Source: Thozetella sp. PMI_491 (taxonomy: Eukaryota > Ascomycota > Sordariomycetes > Chaetosphaeriales > Chaetosphaeriaceae). Taken from it: 64,000 nucleotides of DNA. The position numbers and the translations under genes were made by a program. Of this stretch, positions 21,231-32,616 are shown piece by piece. The notes under the pieces are model-generated. The model was not told the DNA's origin. It saw only the letters and a list, made by a program, of their open reading frames with translations, and ran no database searches. The stretch covers positions 222,341-286,340 of the forward strand of contig MU270061.1 of the NCBI GenBank assembly GCA_021432635.1. Direction: 5' to 3'. How positions within the stretch are numbered: position 1 is the stretch's first letter; each line of letters begins with the position of its first letter.

Positions 21231-22914
21231 CTAATATTTGCCCACCCACTCCCAGGTCCGTTTAAGAACGTATATTCTACCGTAGCACTGTTGCTCGCGC
21301 ACTTCGTCCTCCGAACGTTCAGGCTGGATGCCAGATTCTCCACCTTCTGCGCCCAGCGACCTGAGATGGTCCACGATCCATGGCGCAGAGAGCTGGGCTG
21401 TAATGATCGGAAGCTCCTGGCCAGCCGGTTGGTTGAGGGATACACCGGCACCGACTAGAAAAGATATGAAACGGGGATTCTTGTTGATGATAGCTTGCAC
21501 CAGTGCATCCTGTCCCATGGTAGAGTCTTAGTGTGGCCTGCTAAGCAGCCCCGGGTCCTTCTCTACAAGCCACTGGACCACACGCACTTGGTTTTCACGG
21601 GTGGCTGTCCAAAAAGCTTTGTCAACTGAGGCTCCTCTTTCAATTAGTATCTCGACGACTTCCTGATGTCCCCTCAATGCGGCATATACGATCGGTTGGT
21701 ACTTGACCCGTTCAAGATTCACCTTGGCACCACGCTCCAGGAGAAAGCGGACCATACGCGAATCTCCGACCCACGCGGCCAAGCTTAGTGCACGGCCGTA
21801 GCGGCATAGGCTTTCTGGGCGCGGTGTGGCATCAATATCCACTCCGCTATCCAGAAGCATTTGCACGACGTCCTCGTGGCTGTATCGACATGCTTCCCAC
21901 AGCATGTTCTCCCCTAGCCACGGGTGGTTATTGATAGACTCACCAGTGGCGTCGAGGAGGGCGTGTATGAGGTGTAGATGGCCTGCTCGCGCCCCGGCTA
22001 TCAGGGCGCGAGTAAACTCTGGCCTCTGCTCAACTGGAGACAATAGGTATCGAGGTTCCAGGAGCAAGCGCACAGTATCATCATGGCCGTTCATGATGGC
22101 GATCCCTAGAGGGCTTCCAACGCTGACGTGATAAACACAGATTAGCGCCGAACTTCCTCGGCCTTTTTGCCACACGTCGACGGGCAAACGCCGCCGGTCG
22201 TGGCTGCTGATCCGCGGGTCAGCCCCGCAATCAAGTAGATGCTGTACCACATGGACGTGGCCCCAGGCTGCCGCGAGATGCAGAGGGTAGCCAAACTCGG
22301 AAGACTGCTGATTAAGGCAAGCAGAGAGCTTAGGGGACTTCTCCTGTAATAGAGACTGGACAAGAGCCAAATTGCCTATGGCAATCGCACCACACAGAAC
22401 ATTCAGAGCTGCTGCTTCTTTGTCGATATCCTTCGGGTCGTAGTGATAGCCGCGGTAATGCTCCGAGGCCGCCTCGTTCCAATATTGAGGGGCGGCCGCT
22501 GCAGCAACCCTTAGGTGCTGCTTCGCCTGCAGGTCGTCGCCTGGGACGGTCAGCCGATCTAGCTCCCGATTTACGGTGGCTATGGCAGAAAGGACGGATC
22601 GTTTGCCCAGCTCCAGGGACTTTGACTTGGACAATAGGATCTTTCCCAGGAGCTGCTCGGGCATGCATTGTACCAGCGACGCAGCCGGATCATTAATGTC
22701 GACAATCCGGTTCGCACAGACTACGTGGAGTATGGCAGATGCGAACCATTCTAGAGTTCCGGGCTGCGTTAGATGGGCCGGCAGAAACGAAAATGCTATG
22801 GTACGACTGACTGCTCACCGACCGTAGAAGGACGGCTTTCTGAATGCCGATGGTCAGGACTAGTTGCTCGATAACCACAATGAATACATCGCGTGGTAGC
22901 TCGTTTAACTTCAT
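21231..22914 (-). CDS. F-box-like/ankyrin-repeat protein with an in-frame stop
   Basis: Exon 1 (22914-22819) codes an F-box-like start, MKLNELPRDVFIVVIEQLV. A 55 bp intron (branch tctaac) joins it to 22763-21528. About eight ankyrin repeats are seen, including YPLHLAAAWGHVHVVQHLLDCGADP, SPLGIAIMNGHDDTVRLLL, MLWEACRYSHEDVVQMLLDSG and PIVYAALRGHQEVVEILIERGAS. The frame stops at a TAA (21528-21530) after 443 aa. It then continues open in the same frame to 21231 with another ankyrin-like part (MGQDALVQAIINKNPRFISFLVGAGVS). The stop may be a nonsense mutation (CAA to TAA would be one transition) or a natural end. F-box/ankyrin proteins usually recruit targets to SCF ubiquitin ligases; no target is visible. 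Confidence 0.7.
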
Positions 22915-23734
22915 TTTTGTAGCTTGTAGCTTTTGCAATCCCAGCGGCACGATGAAAACGAACCGGTCTTGCAGGAGCGAGGCGGAAGAGCAAGGGAAAA
23001 GCAACACAAGCATGGGGTGATTTCGGGAACTGCTAGACAAAATTGAACGTGTCATATTAAGGTGCGCACGTGATTGTGGCACTGCGCTTTCGATGTTGGT
23101 GTGCCCTTGTCCTGGTGACAGCAGCATTTGGGGCCGACTTAGGCACGGCCTGCTTAACGACCCAACAACAACTCCGAACCATCCTAAGCGGGGTGAGTGC
23201 CCTCAGCCCATCTGGGCCGCATTGTTTGCCATCCCAAAGAACAAAAGTTCTACAGCCGTAGCCCCTGGCTACCATCTCGAGGGGCCAACTTTCTCAACGT
23301 CGACTTTTGTACTGTTTCTAACGATATGTCGTCCATCCAACATCTTGGCATCGCTCCGGTGACCTGTTTGTCTTTTATCCTTTCTAGCTCCTCCAGGATG
23401 GCTGTATCAGGTGGCCACCCGAGGCTCACAGCTATCCTAACAGGTACTGAGAAGTGCCTTGCCGGTGTTGTTGGATGTAGGAGGGATAGTCGGCCACTAT
23501 GGACCGCCTTTGGTCCTCAGCAGCCGGCGCAGGTGCGAACGAAGCCTGGATTCCACATTGACTCTAGAATATCGGGCATAGATAAAAGGGCTCACACTCC
23601 CCCAGGGTCTCCTTCTAGACCATCTATCATCACCACGTCGCCCTCATCCGATCTACACTCCGGTCACAACACCAAATCCTGCCGAAAATCTCTGCCTTTA
23701 TACCTCCTTGACTGTCTTCCTGTGACTGAAGAAG
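22915..23734. other. Intergenic, divergent promoters
   Basis: This 820 bp stretch lies between the ankyrin gene (minus) and the secreted-protein gene (plus). No coding exon was recognised. A gataaaagg TATA-like word at 23580-23588 lies about 150 bp before the downstream ATG. Confidence 0.45.
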
Positions 23735-24895
23735 ATGAAGCTCCTCGTTAGGAGCATTGCCTTATTTGCCACAGCGGTTGTTCTTTTCCAGCAGCCGTCA
23801 GTGGCAGGGCCCACCTGTCTTGCCCCGGGATCGCTGCGATGTCTTCATTCTCGTGCTCGCTCTGGAACAGTTCCTCACGACGATCCTCCTGGGCCTGGAA
23901 CGCATCCGGGAGGAGGCGGCGGCGACCCTGCTCCTCACCCCGGTGGCGATCCGCAGCATCCCAATGACGGTCCCGTACAGCATCCCAATGACGGTCCTGT
24001 ACAGCATCCTGGCGGCCCCGATGTACCACCGAACCCAGCACCCGCTCCAGAACCCGCCCCTAAAGATCTCGACCCAGCGGTTGATCCCAGAAAGAGCAAT
24101 CCAGGGTTTGGAGAGCTCGAGGGCGGCGAACCGAAGCCCATGAGCGACTACGTGCGAAGTGGGAGCAACCAACTCAACGCGTACACTGAGGCTGTCTCGA
24201 CCCACCGGGCAGACACGCCACTCGTGAGCAGCGTGGATAAGTACGACAACATCCATTTCACAAACCTCTTGGACCTCAATGCGGATAAAAGTGGATACGG
24301 CTTATTCGACTACGAAGTCGAGATTCCCGCTATGGACGGGGATATCAAACCCCTGCTCACCTTTAAGCAGGAACACCTTGGCTTTGACCCTGCCCCGATG
24401 ATGAATCGACAAGGAACGAGAGTGAAAATCACAAATGGGATCCGACAGGACAATCCAATCTCCGAGGGCGTCTACGATCCCCAAGGAGAGTGGGCCGTCA
24501 TCGAAGCAGAACTTAAATCCTCCGACAATAACCCGGGGAAAAGGATTCCAGTTAATGAGCTTACCTGGCAAGCTCAGGTCAAAGTCTTCAAGACTAACAC
24601 TGGCAAACTGAAGGTGATGTTCATCGAAAATGTTAGAAACAAAGGCTTCTGCGAAATTACAAAGCAGAACTATATCGAAACCAACAAGGCTCTCGATTCA
24701 GTGGCGGTTTGGGAACCGGGAACAGTATATTTTAACCGCATGCTTGGCAGCGACAACCTGAGTGGGAAGTTCAACGCCTGGTCAAACCATCACACTGCCT
24801 TTGGCGACAAGGAAATCGAGAGGATTGCCACAATGCCTAGACAGGTGGCCGGGTCAGATGGTTTCTTTCATGTTGCCGTCGTTTTCAAAAAATAA
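23735..24895 (+). CDS. Secreted protein of unknown family with Pro/Gly/His-rich repeat linker
   Basis: Single exon, 386 aa. Residues 1-24 form a signal peptide ending near SVAG. A low-complexity linker (about residues 45-115) follows, including PNDGPVQH repeated in tandem, then QHPGG and many Pro. The C-terminal 260 residues form a compact, mixed alpha/beta-looking domain with few Cys (one seen) and conserved-looking words YDNIHFTNLLDL, DYEVEIPAMDGD, LTWQAQVKVFK and RIATMPRQV. I do not recognise the family. An extracellular role is inferred only from the signal peptide. Neighbours are unrelated. Confidence 0.75.
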   Translation: MKLLVRSIALFATAVVLFQQPSVAGPTCLAPGSLRCLHSRARSGTVPHDDPPGPGTHPGGGGGDPAPHPGGDPQHPNDGPVQHPNDGPVQHPGGPDVPPNPAPAPEPAPKDLDPAVDPRKSNPGFGELEGGEPKPMSDYVRSGSNQLNAYTEAVSTHRADTPLVSSVDKYDNIHFTNLLDLNADKSGYGLFDYEVEIPAMDGDIKPLLTFKQEHLGFDPAPMMNRQGTRVKITNGIRQDNPISEGVYDPQGEWAVIEAELKSSDNNPGKRIPVNELTWQAQVKVFKTNTGKLKVMFIENVRNKGFCEITKQNYIETNKALDSVAVWEPGTVYFNRMLGSDNLSGKFNAWSNHHTAFGDKEIERIATMPRQVAGSDGFFHVAVVFKK

Positions 24896-25990
24896 CTCTA
24901 GTGGGCATGGGGCTTCCGCCATATACTCTGATCTCAGTAGGCTTGGGCTTGAATGAATTTTACTCTCTGGTGTTAGATGGTAGTCTGTCACAAGGCCGCG
25001 CATCCTGCTATATTGCGAAAATGGCTCAAAGATTCTACAGCTATTCCGAAGTCCTGCCTGTCCTTGGTCTTCCAGACATGTATGGCACTGAGCAACGCCA
25101 AGCTTTGACTTGATTCAGCATTGGCTCTGCTGGGCTTGCCTTGCACCCAACTAGTGGAAATCCTCTCTTTTTACGCTAGCTTATTAGAATTTTATTCCAT
25201 TATTCATCCTTTGTGCCCTCGCCTTGTTTCCGTGTTTGTGCCCCTCAACTTCTCGCTTGAATACATGGCCCGTAAGTGGAGGGTATACTAATATTTACAT
25301 GGGCCGCAGCCTTGCGGTCGAGCCAGCACAGATAAACAAACACTTTCCGCTCCCACAGTGGATGTAATACCTAGCATCTTAAGCTCAGTCAACAAATAAA
25401 GCAAGTCATGCAGCAAAAAAGACTGGATGAGGTGCGTACATAAAGGACTACAAAACCGACCATCTTCTTAGTCATACCAAAGATAGGCCCGAAGAGCTAT
25501 ATTACTCTGACGACGATGACGACGAGTCATTATAAATGACCAGATATGGTATATTTTGGGCTTTTTTATACTGTTCAAAGAGGTAGGAGGGGAATTAATA
25601 TAGATACCTATCTACAGCTACCGACTCGTTGACAACACGAATATGAACCTCGCCTCGGGTTTCGTGGTTTCTGTTAGAATATTCGATACTGTTAAATAGT
25701 TCTTATTTCTCAAGAGTCGATATGGTATAATAGGTTTACTAACCCCTATTCAATATATTGAATAAGACGGAGACGGAATATAGAGGCAGCTGTCGTGGTA
25801 GCCGTAGTGCACCCGGCTATCGCCAAGTTTCACCACTGCGCTCACCACACGCACTGCCTTGCACTTTAAATATGGTGGGAACCAGAGCCGGTATCATAAC
25901 AGCTATTTGCACATACATGTACCGTGTCTTCAATGCCTTCAAGGGTTTATATTTGTTGATTTTCTTGACCTGTAGTCTATTTAAGCTCCA
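24896..25990. other. Intergenic, no gene seen
   Basis: About 1.1 kb between two gene 3' ends. It is AT-rich toward the right, with a short acidic-codon microrepeat gacgacgatgacgacgag near 25510. Only random ORFs occur. Confidence 0.5.
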
Positions 25991-27466
25991 TTATTTGAAT
26001 ATATCGAGCGGAAATTTGTTAGCAATTTCCTGGTAGCCGGCCACACTCGGGTGCAAATGGTCCCCACTGTCGTACTGCTTGTTGAGGCTGGTACCCGATC
26101 CAATTATGGCAGAGAAGTCAACGGCGTGGTCAAAATTACCGGGTGTCATGATCCACTTGTTGACGCTTGTGCGTGCCTGCTCATGTCCGCCGCTCGAGTA
26201 GCTGTTCCCCCCGAAGGGCGTGATGGTAGCGCCAATGGTGATATAACCAGCTTTCTTGGCGTCGGCGATGATAGTCTTGAAGGCGTTGATGACCTGGTCA
26301 CCGCTGCCACCGTTTCCGATGTCGTTGGTCCCCTCAAATATCATGACGTATTTGACGCCCTGCTGCGTGATGGCGTCGCGCTTGTACCGCTGCATCAGCG
26401 GTGGGCCAAGTCCACCCGACAGAACTGTGTTACCACCGGCCGCCTGGTTGTTGACGCCAATATTTGTTATACCGTTTTGCTGCATGCGGGCTAGCAGAAG
26501 ATCGGGCCAGCTGAGGCGAGCACATTCTCTAGTCAGCGATTGAATGCTATCTAAGAGGACTGCAATTGGGGCGTGGAAGAAAGACTTACCGATTGTTCTT
26601 GTCGTCGTCACTGCCCCGGCCGTCGGTGATACTATCGCCCAAGATGACAAGCGCCGTGGTGTCCTTGGGCGCCCAGGCTTCAACACCACTCACATAGTAC
26701 CTGTCATGGCAAGACGCCTGTCAGCTTCCGGCGATGGTGGTGTATAACAGCTTAAGACAACTAAGGCCTACCAATGCTTGGTGCTGGATCCTTCCACTGT
26801 CGACGCATTGACTTTGTTTCCCTGCCCCATCCACGATGTGGTGCGACTTCCCGGGTGACCTGTAATCTTGTTGCCCGACTGCCCTTCCGTGTAGAGGGTT
26901 ACGGTGAGCATGGACTGCGGCTGGGCCTTGAAGTTGACGGGATCGGAGTAGACGACCTGGCCGCGCGGAATAGTTACCGATGCAGCGCCTTTGAACGTCA
27001 GGCCGACTAGTGTGCTTGTATCGATGCTGTTCACTCCAACCTTCGTGCCACCGGGGAGTGCGATAGACGCCGCGGTAATGGGCAGGTCGCTTCCACCGAA
27101 TGTGTTGGAAAACTGGATACGGATCTTCTCGGCTCCAATGGACAGGTGCAATGTCTGCCGCAGCGTCGCGTCCTTGAACGTGGAGGAGCCTCCGCCCTGG
27201 ACTAACTGTTAGACGAGAATCTAATTAATCAAGGATTGTGCTGAACGTACGAATGGCGATGGTGGCATGTTGCTTGATTCCACCTCCTGAGGCATCGATG
27301 TCCACGTGTCCACCCAGTGGAAGTCGTCGTCGGCAACATCCGTCACTTTTCCGACGACCGGCGCAGCCCAGGCCGGGCCGCTGAGGCAGAGCAGACATGC
27401 AGCCCACAGCACCGCGGTGAGGAAGCCTGGCAGGCTGCCGCTCCAGCGCAACTTGACTCCAGCCAT
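25991..27466 (-). CDS. Secreted SGNH/GDSL-family esterase or lipase
   Basis: Four exons (27466-27251, 27205-26772, 26700-26590 and 26510-25991) give about 426 aa. A signal peptide covers residues 1-34 (ending GPAWAAP). The N-terminal part has WVDTWTSMPQ and a beta-rich segment. The SGNH blocks follow: block I VILGDSITDGRG (Ser nucleophile), block II AAGGNT (Gly), block III FEGTNDIGNG (Asn), and block V YDSGDHLHPSVAGY (Asp/His). These match extracellular carbohydrate-esterase/lipase members. Splicing across 26512-26589 is needed to join DDDKNNR to WPDLLLARMQ. It probably deacylates plant or wall polymers or lipids outside the cell. Confidence 0.9.
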
Positions 27467-28667
27467 CGTAAGTCAGCTGCAGTTTGTCGTAGCTTTCCGC
27501 AAGCTCAAGTCAAGACTGGATGACCTCCTCCTTATTAAGGCCAGGAAACCTCGCTTTAATAGGTGGAAATTCTTTTCAAACAGCCTATTTGAGCATTTCT
27601 AGAGGGCGGCCGGGCGCATCTGCTAGCCGCTCTTCCATGTTATAGGCATAGCTCGAGCTCTCCATATCAAGCTAATTATCCGGATGAAACCTAGCAAACT
27701 AGCTTTAATCTACAGAAGGCGGAGCTGCGGAGAGAAAAGAAATTCTATAGAGCGAGGAAATCCCAAATAGAGTCAGCAATCTTGGTATTAGAATTGATGC
27801 AGATCTTCTAGAAACTCGCCCTAGATTGGCTCCCTTTATGCTATCCGCGGTTCTCTCGTAAAGGTGGAGGTAGATACTAGTACAGCCTTCGGCCGACTAA
27901 AGGGTGGAAATCATTCCTTACCTACTCATTCTAGAAGTGGGCAGCCAGTGCCACCACCGCCAAATCAAGGAAGTATTCTTGTGGTACGTAAGCTCCGACA
28001 CAAGAACCCGATCCTGACAAATTATGGCACAAATTAGTACTTGGAGACTGTAGGCCACGCGGACCTCTTTCATAACGCATTGAAGAGCTCGTGGGCCGCC
28101 AGGTTAGCAGCAAGCAGCGGGCCGATTTATCCGATGACAAGAGGAACGGTGCCTCATCCTGCCCCGTGGGGACGGGACGGGGCGTATAACTAAAACCGGC
28201 CCCGGTACGAGAGACGCCGGATTATCACAGCGCGCGCCTAGCTCAAGAGATTGCGCTAATTCTGCTGATTTCACCCCCCCGCCTAATGCACTGTTGGCAG
28301 AGGACCTGCTCGTTCCACCGCCGTTCCACATATAATTCACTCAGGGCATACAATTCACGCAGGGGCGAGGCTACCGTTGTGCTAAAAGCACCAGGTATGA
28401 GTGTGTGACTTGGGTTGGGTATAATTTTGTGCCTAGCGACTCCGGGGATGGAATTCTGGGGTTGCGCGCGGGAAGGGTTAATCGCAGGGATCTGCGCAGA
28501 TGCGGCCCATAATAAGTAGAACCGGAAGGCGAGTATTACGCCTCGGCTAAATCCGCGCGGGGGGCGCCAGCGCCCGGGGCGAAGGGTCTCTCGTCATGAG
28601 CAGCAAGGATGGTGATCCGATGCTCGCACGAGCAGGGAGCCCCCCAGGTCCCGGTCTGACATTCGAA
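27467..28667. other. Gene-free stretch
   Basis: 1.2 kb between the esterase start and the dioxygenase stop. No exon was recognised on either strand. The 27600-27950 part looks like decayed coding sequence with many stops in all frames, but no family could be named. Confidence 0.45.
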
Positions 28668-29723
28668 CTAGTCCCAATAGTATGACAAAATGTCAACGCC
28701 TACAAATTCATCCGCATACGCCTTCGCCTTCTCATCACCAGCTGCACCGGCGCATACTAACAGAGGCATAAAGTGGTCAGCACCACCCTTAGGATGCATA
28801 TCATACGAGTTGGGAAAGTTGCGCCATTCGACCAGCTTCTTTTCCCTCTCATCCAGCTTCTCCTCGGACACGGCCTTGGTGAGGGCCTCGTTCCAGGCCT
28901 TAGACTTGGTGATAATGTCAAACCGAGGCTGGCCACTTAGCAACGCCATCATGTTGGGTAGATGGTGGAACGACGCGAAGCCAGATCCAACGATGGCTAT
29001 GTTGGAGTCGCGCAGTTTTGCTAGGGCTCGGCCGAGTCTGATGTGCTCCGCCGGATCCTGGCTGCTCAGAATGGAGAGTTGAACAAGAGGTACGGTTGCC
29101 TCGGGATCGATGAGAAGAAAAGGGATGAACACGCCGTGATCCCAGCCTAGGAAGGTCAAAGTATCAGCGCATCAAATACAGGCTAGTGAGTGCCGACACG
29201 TGAATTCATCAAACCTCTAGTAGGATTCAAGGTAGCGTTGAAGTTACTTGCGGCTAGAGCTTCCTTGACTTCAGCTGCTACCTCTGGGGACCCGGGCGCA
29301 TTGTGCTGCAACTCATAGCTCTCAGGTGGGAATCCACCATAGTCATAGTACATATCGTGCGACTTCCCAGATGAGATGGTCGGCTGGCGCTGTTGCCAAT
29401 GCGCTGTCACGACGACGATGGCTCTTGGTGCGTCTGCGGTGCCCAGCTTCAGAATCTTAGGGACCCTTTCTTTAAGCGATTTGATCATGCTCTTATGCGT
29501 TGGATCTCCCAAGGCGGGCATAGGGCCTATTGTGGGTTAATAGAGATAGGCATAGCCGAAGGGGGGGGGCGGTCGGTTCCGAAGCCGTGTACTCACCTCC
29601 TCCATGGGAGATTGCAATCACTGCACCGCGCGTCATGTTGCTACCACGTAGAAAGGCAGCTATCATGTAAGAGGCGACGATAACGAGTGCGGTATGCTTT
29701 AATAGAGTGAGCAGACGTAACAT
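28668..29723 (-). CDS. Class III extradiol ring-cleavage dioxygenase (LigB/DODA type)
   Basis: Three exons (29723-29597, 29526-29215 and 29146-28668) encode about 305 aa. A start at 29634 would give 275 aa. The longer form adds a hydrophobic N-terminal segment that could anchor it, which is unusual for this family. Metal ligand regions are visible: AISHGGGPMPALGD, VVTAHWQQ, RGWDHGVFIP (across the second intron) and a late His in ADHFMPLLV. Members open catechol rings, including 4,5-DOPA, using Fe(II) or Zn-bound folds. The adjoining transporter, regulator and SDR suggest uptake and catabolism of an aromatic or carboxylate compound. Confidence 0.88.
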
Positions 29724-30164
29724 GGGCCTCTAACCACTATGGTGTATTTAAGTGGTTAAAATTTTGCCGAGGCATTTGAAGCACTAGCCCGTGTACCTTA
29801 TATGTTCTGATGCTTGACCGACGCGGACGGACGAATTTAGTCTAGTCCTCTTTTGTACGCCGGCTTCTACGCGCCCACTCGCCACACCCCAGTTTGTCAT
29901 AGCTTGCTAAGCCAAAACAAGCAATTCTAGACCACAAAATCGCCCACATCAGTCGTCCGGGGACGGACGACGACGACCTACCCAGAAATTCGTCGCTGCA
30001 GGGGCGAATTCAAACGTTCGAGTAAGAATACCGAAGCAACCAATACATACTGCTATACACAAAGCCTCTTAAATGGTGCAATTTCTATTAGACATAAGAG
30101 AGGCATCTAAATAATACATTGCCTAACTAGGCTGGGCTAAGCCTGCGTTGACATTCGCGATGCT
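29724..30164. other. Intergenic, dioxygenase promoter and transporter 3' flank
   Basis: 441 bp without a gene. It contains a short repeated word cggacggacga (29833 and 29953 areas). The dioxygenase promoter must lie at its left edge. Confidence 0.4.
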
Positions 30165-31712
30165 TTAGAAGCGCGAGATCAAGTTCCAGCCGGTATGATG
30201 AATCCTTGCGGCGACAACAAAGGCAGTCCCCGCAATGCAGAATACCCCGGAGAAGATCTTGAGACCGGTATAACCACTGGCGCTGTCAATAATAGCGCCA
30301 TTGATGGGATTAGTTGTCAAGCCGCCGATAGCACAGACAAAGTAGACCATGCCGGTTCGGAAGCCGATCTCGGACATCGGCGATATTTGCATCACCACGG
30401 GGGTGATCAAAGAGAAGAAGGCGCCGGAGAAAAAGCCAAACAAGACGGAAAACGCAATAAGGGATGCATCGCCTGTGCTGGGGATCCAGAGCGCCAAGAT
30501 CCAAAGACCTGACAGAAAACACACCACGATAAAAACGTTGAAGCGGCCGACTCTATCGGCCACAATCCCGGATGAAAGGCGCCCAAACATAGATCCAGCA
30601 TTCATTATCGGTAGCATGTACTTGGCGAGGTTAGAGTCCATCCCTGCGGCAAGAGCCTGGGCGGGCAGGTAGTTGATAGGGACGAAAACTCCATAGCTAA
30701 AGCAGAAAAAGGAGGCCATAATGAGAACAAACTCAGCCTCAGTCCAAGGTTTAGCCAGCTGGGCTCGAGTCACTCTCTGCGCGCTCGGAGGCCGGAATGT
30801 TCGTATGGTGAGATTGGCGATGATGAGGAAAAAGAGTATGAGGAATGCGCAAACACGCATGGCCCAGGCGTAGCCGACTTCCCGAATGAGATTTGACACC
30901 ATGATGGGGAATACAATTCCACCGATGCTGGACCCAGTGAACAGAATGCCGAAGGCAGTGCCACGCTTCCCAGTAAACCATCCAGAGACGGCGTTGAGAG
31001 CTGCAAACAGCCAGTCAGCTGACAACGAAGCCAAACATTCGACTGTGGTTGGCGACGACTTACAAGGCTGAAAGACAGTTGAAGTTCCAATGCCAGAGCA
31101 CAGCCCTTGTGCTAGAAGGATCTGGTAATATTCGGTACTCAAGCTGGCCATCATGATACCAAAGACGTGCAAAAAGGTGCCCACTAGCATCAGCCACCTC
31201 GGTCCGTAGTGGTCGTAAAATATACCAACAAAGGGCCCCTAGAAAAGAATCAGTACCTATTTTGTAGGTTCCTGCTGCAGGCTGCGAATCGTACCATGGC
31301 GAACATCAAAAAGATCTCCATCGATGGAATCCACGATATGGTGCTTGGTGAATAGCTTCGAAGCAGGTCGTTCTGGTAATACTCTTGGAAAACCCCGACA
31401 CCTAGTTTGTCTCGGCATAAGCAGTTGAATGGGATCAAGAGGTTCCGGTCCTCGGCAGGCGCTCTTACTGTTCAGCCAGCCAAAACTGCAGAATGAGACA
31501 CACCAGGCTCCAAGCACGACGAGCCATGCAGAAAGTCCCCCATCTGGAATATCACCCGATGGACTTTTCCGGTCGATACTCTTCTCGGGATCTCGCTCAG
31601 GCGTCGCGGATGGGTCGTCGGATTGGTCTGCACCAAACTCAGTGCTTCCTGTTTTGTCCCACAGGGGATCGTTTCCGGCCTCTGCGGCCGCCGGTCGGCT
31701 CATATTAGACAT
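30165..31712 (-). CDS. MFS monocarboxylate-type transporter (MCT family)
   Basis: Four exons (31712-31469, 31401-31295, 31238-31064 and 31000-30165) give 453 aa. After an acidic, Ser/Pro-rich cytosolic tail comes the fungal MCT start [15 protein letters not shown]. The next motifs are [22 protein letters not shown] (loop motif), [21 protein letters not shown] and [16 protein letters not shown]. Twelve membrane helices are inferred. Relatives import carboxylates or aromatic acids in a proton-coupled way or act as riboflavin/other solute carriers. It is co-oriented with the dioxygenase gene 440 bp away and divergent from a Zn2Cys6 regulator across a 0.9 kb shared promoter region. Confidence 0.88.
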
Positions 31713-32616
31713 GGCTAAGGTGGAAAAGGGTATAATAGTGATATATCAAATAAAAGAGGAATATGCTCTTGTTGTCGTTGGTCAAGGACATCAAATAAGG
31801 GATTGAGCCCCGCGTGTTTCTATATGTCTTTTGAGGTGGATACCACCACAACCCGGCATGCTTATAACACCGAACGAGAATATTATCCGAGTAAAAATCC
31901 TGTTGCTGATACGTGCTGCACGGACTGTTCGGCAGGTTACACGGCCGGCGTGATGGGGGGGCCGGGGCCGTAAAAATGCGGCGGAGAGAGGGCCTATTGT
32001 GGCTAAGAGCATGGCTCCTTGGGTAGGCCGCTAGTCCATGTTTGGTATCTTAGAGCACATCGAGGTGGTAGTCCAGTTTCATTGTGGTAAATGGCTGCCA
32101 CGAGTTCACAGATTGACTCCTTTAGTGAACCTTGCTCCAGCCTACAAAGGCTCATAATCTAGCGAGCTCTCTCCTCTAAGAAAATTACATGAGCAACCAG
32201 AGCCGAACATAAGCTAATCTTCGTCGGCGATAGGAGATTGACCAAGAAGTCTGAAAGCTGCTTTCCAACTCTTGCAAGCCGGTTCCTCTAAACCACCGGC
32301 TGAGCCAACAGGCCTCAAATGCTCAGCTGGATAGCGCATCATGCAGCACCTGACCTTGACAAAGCATCAGTTGTGGTTGTATCGAGATGCAGTGAGACGC
32401 GAGGAGTCGATCAATAATCCACTCCGTCTGTTTCGTACAGAACTAAGACATTCAATTCGCCCCGGAGATAAAATGGACCGAAAAAAAGGCTTTGCTGACA
32501 AAGCCCCTCGGCCTTAAACTGCGCCGGCACCAGAGCACGAAACGCTCCCAGATGCAAGTAACAAGAGGAAAAGCGCAGTTCCCACCCTCAGGCATCCATC
32601 TCTCGACCGCTCGGGC
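31713..32616. promoter_or_regulatory. Divergent promoter region between transporter and regulator genes
   Basis: 904 bp separate the two divergent starts. No exon was recognised. A divergent regulator/transporter pair is the usual arrangement for local control; specific binding sites could not be identified with confidence. Confidence 0.45.

Noticed and set aside
23735-24895. Assigning the secreted protein to a known toxin or enzyme family
   Set aside because: No catalytic motif of any such family could be found in the sequence; the name would be a guess.
27600-27950. Retroelement coding remnant
   Set aside because: The stretch looks coding-like and decayed, but no motif of any element family could be read, so it is left unnamed.
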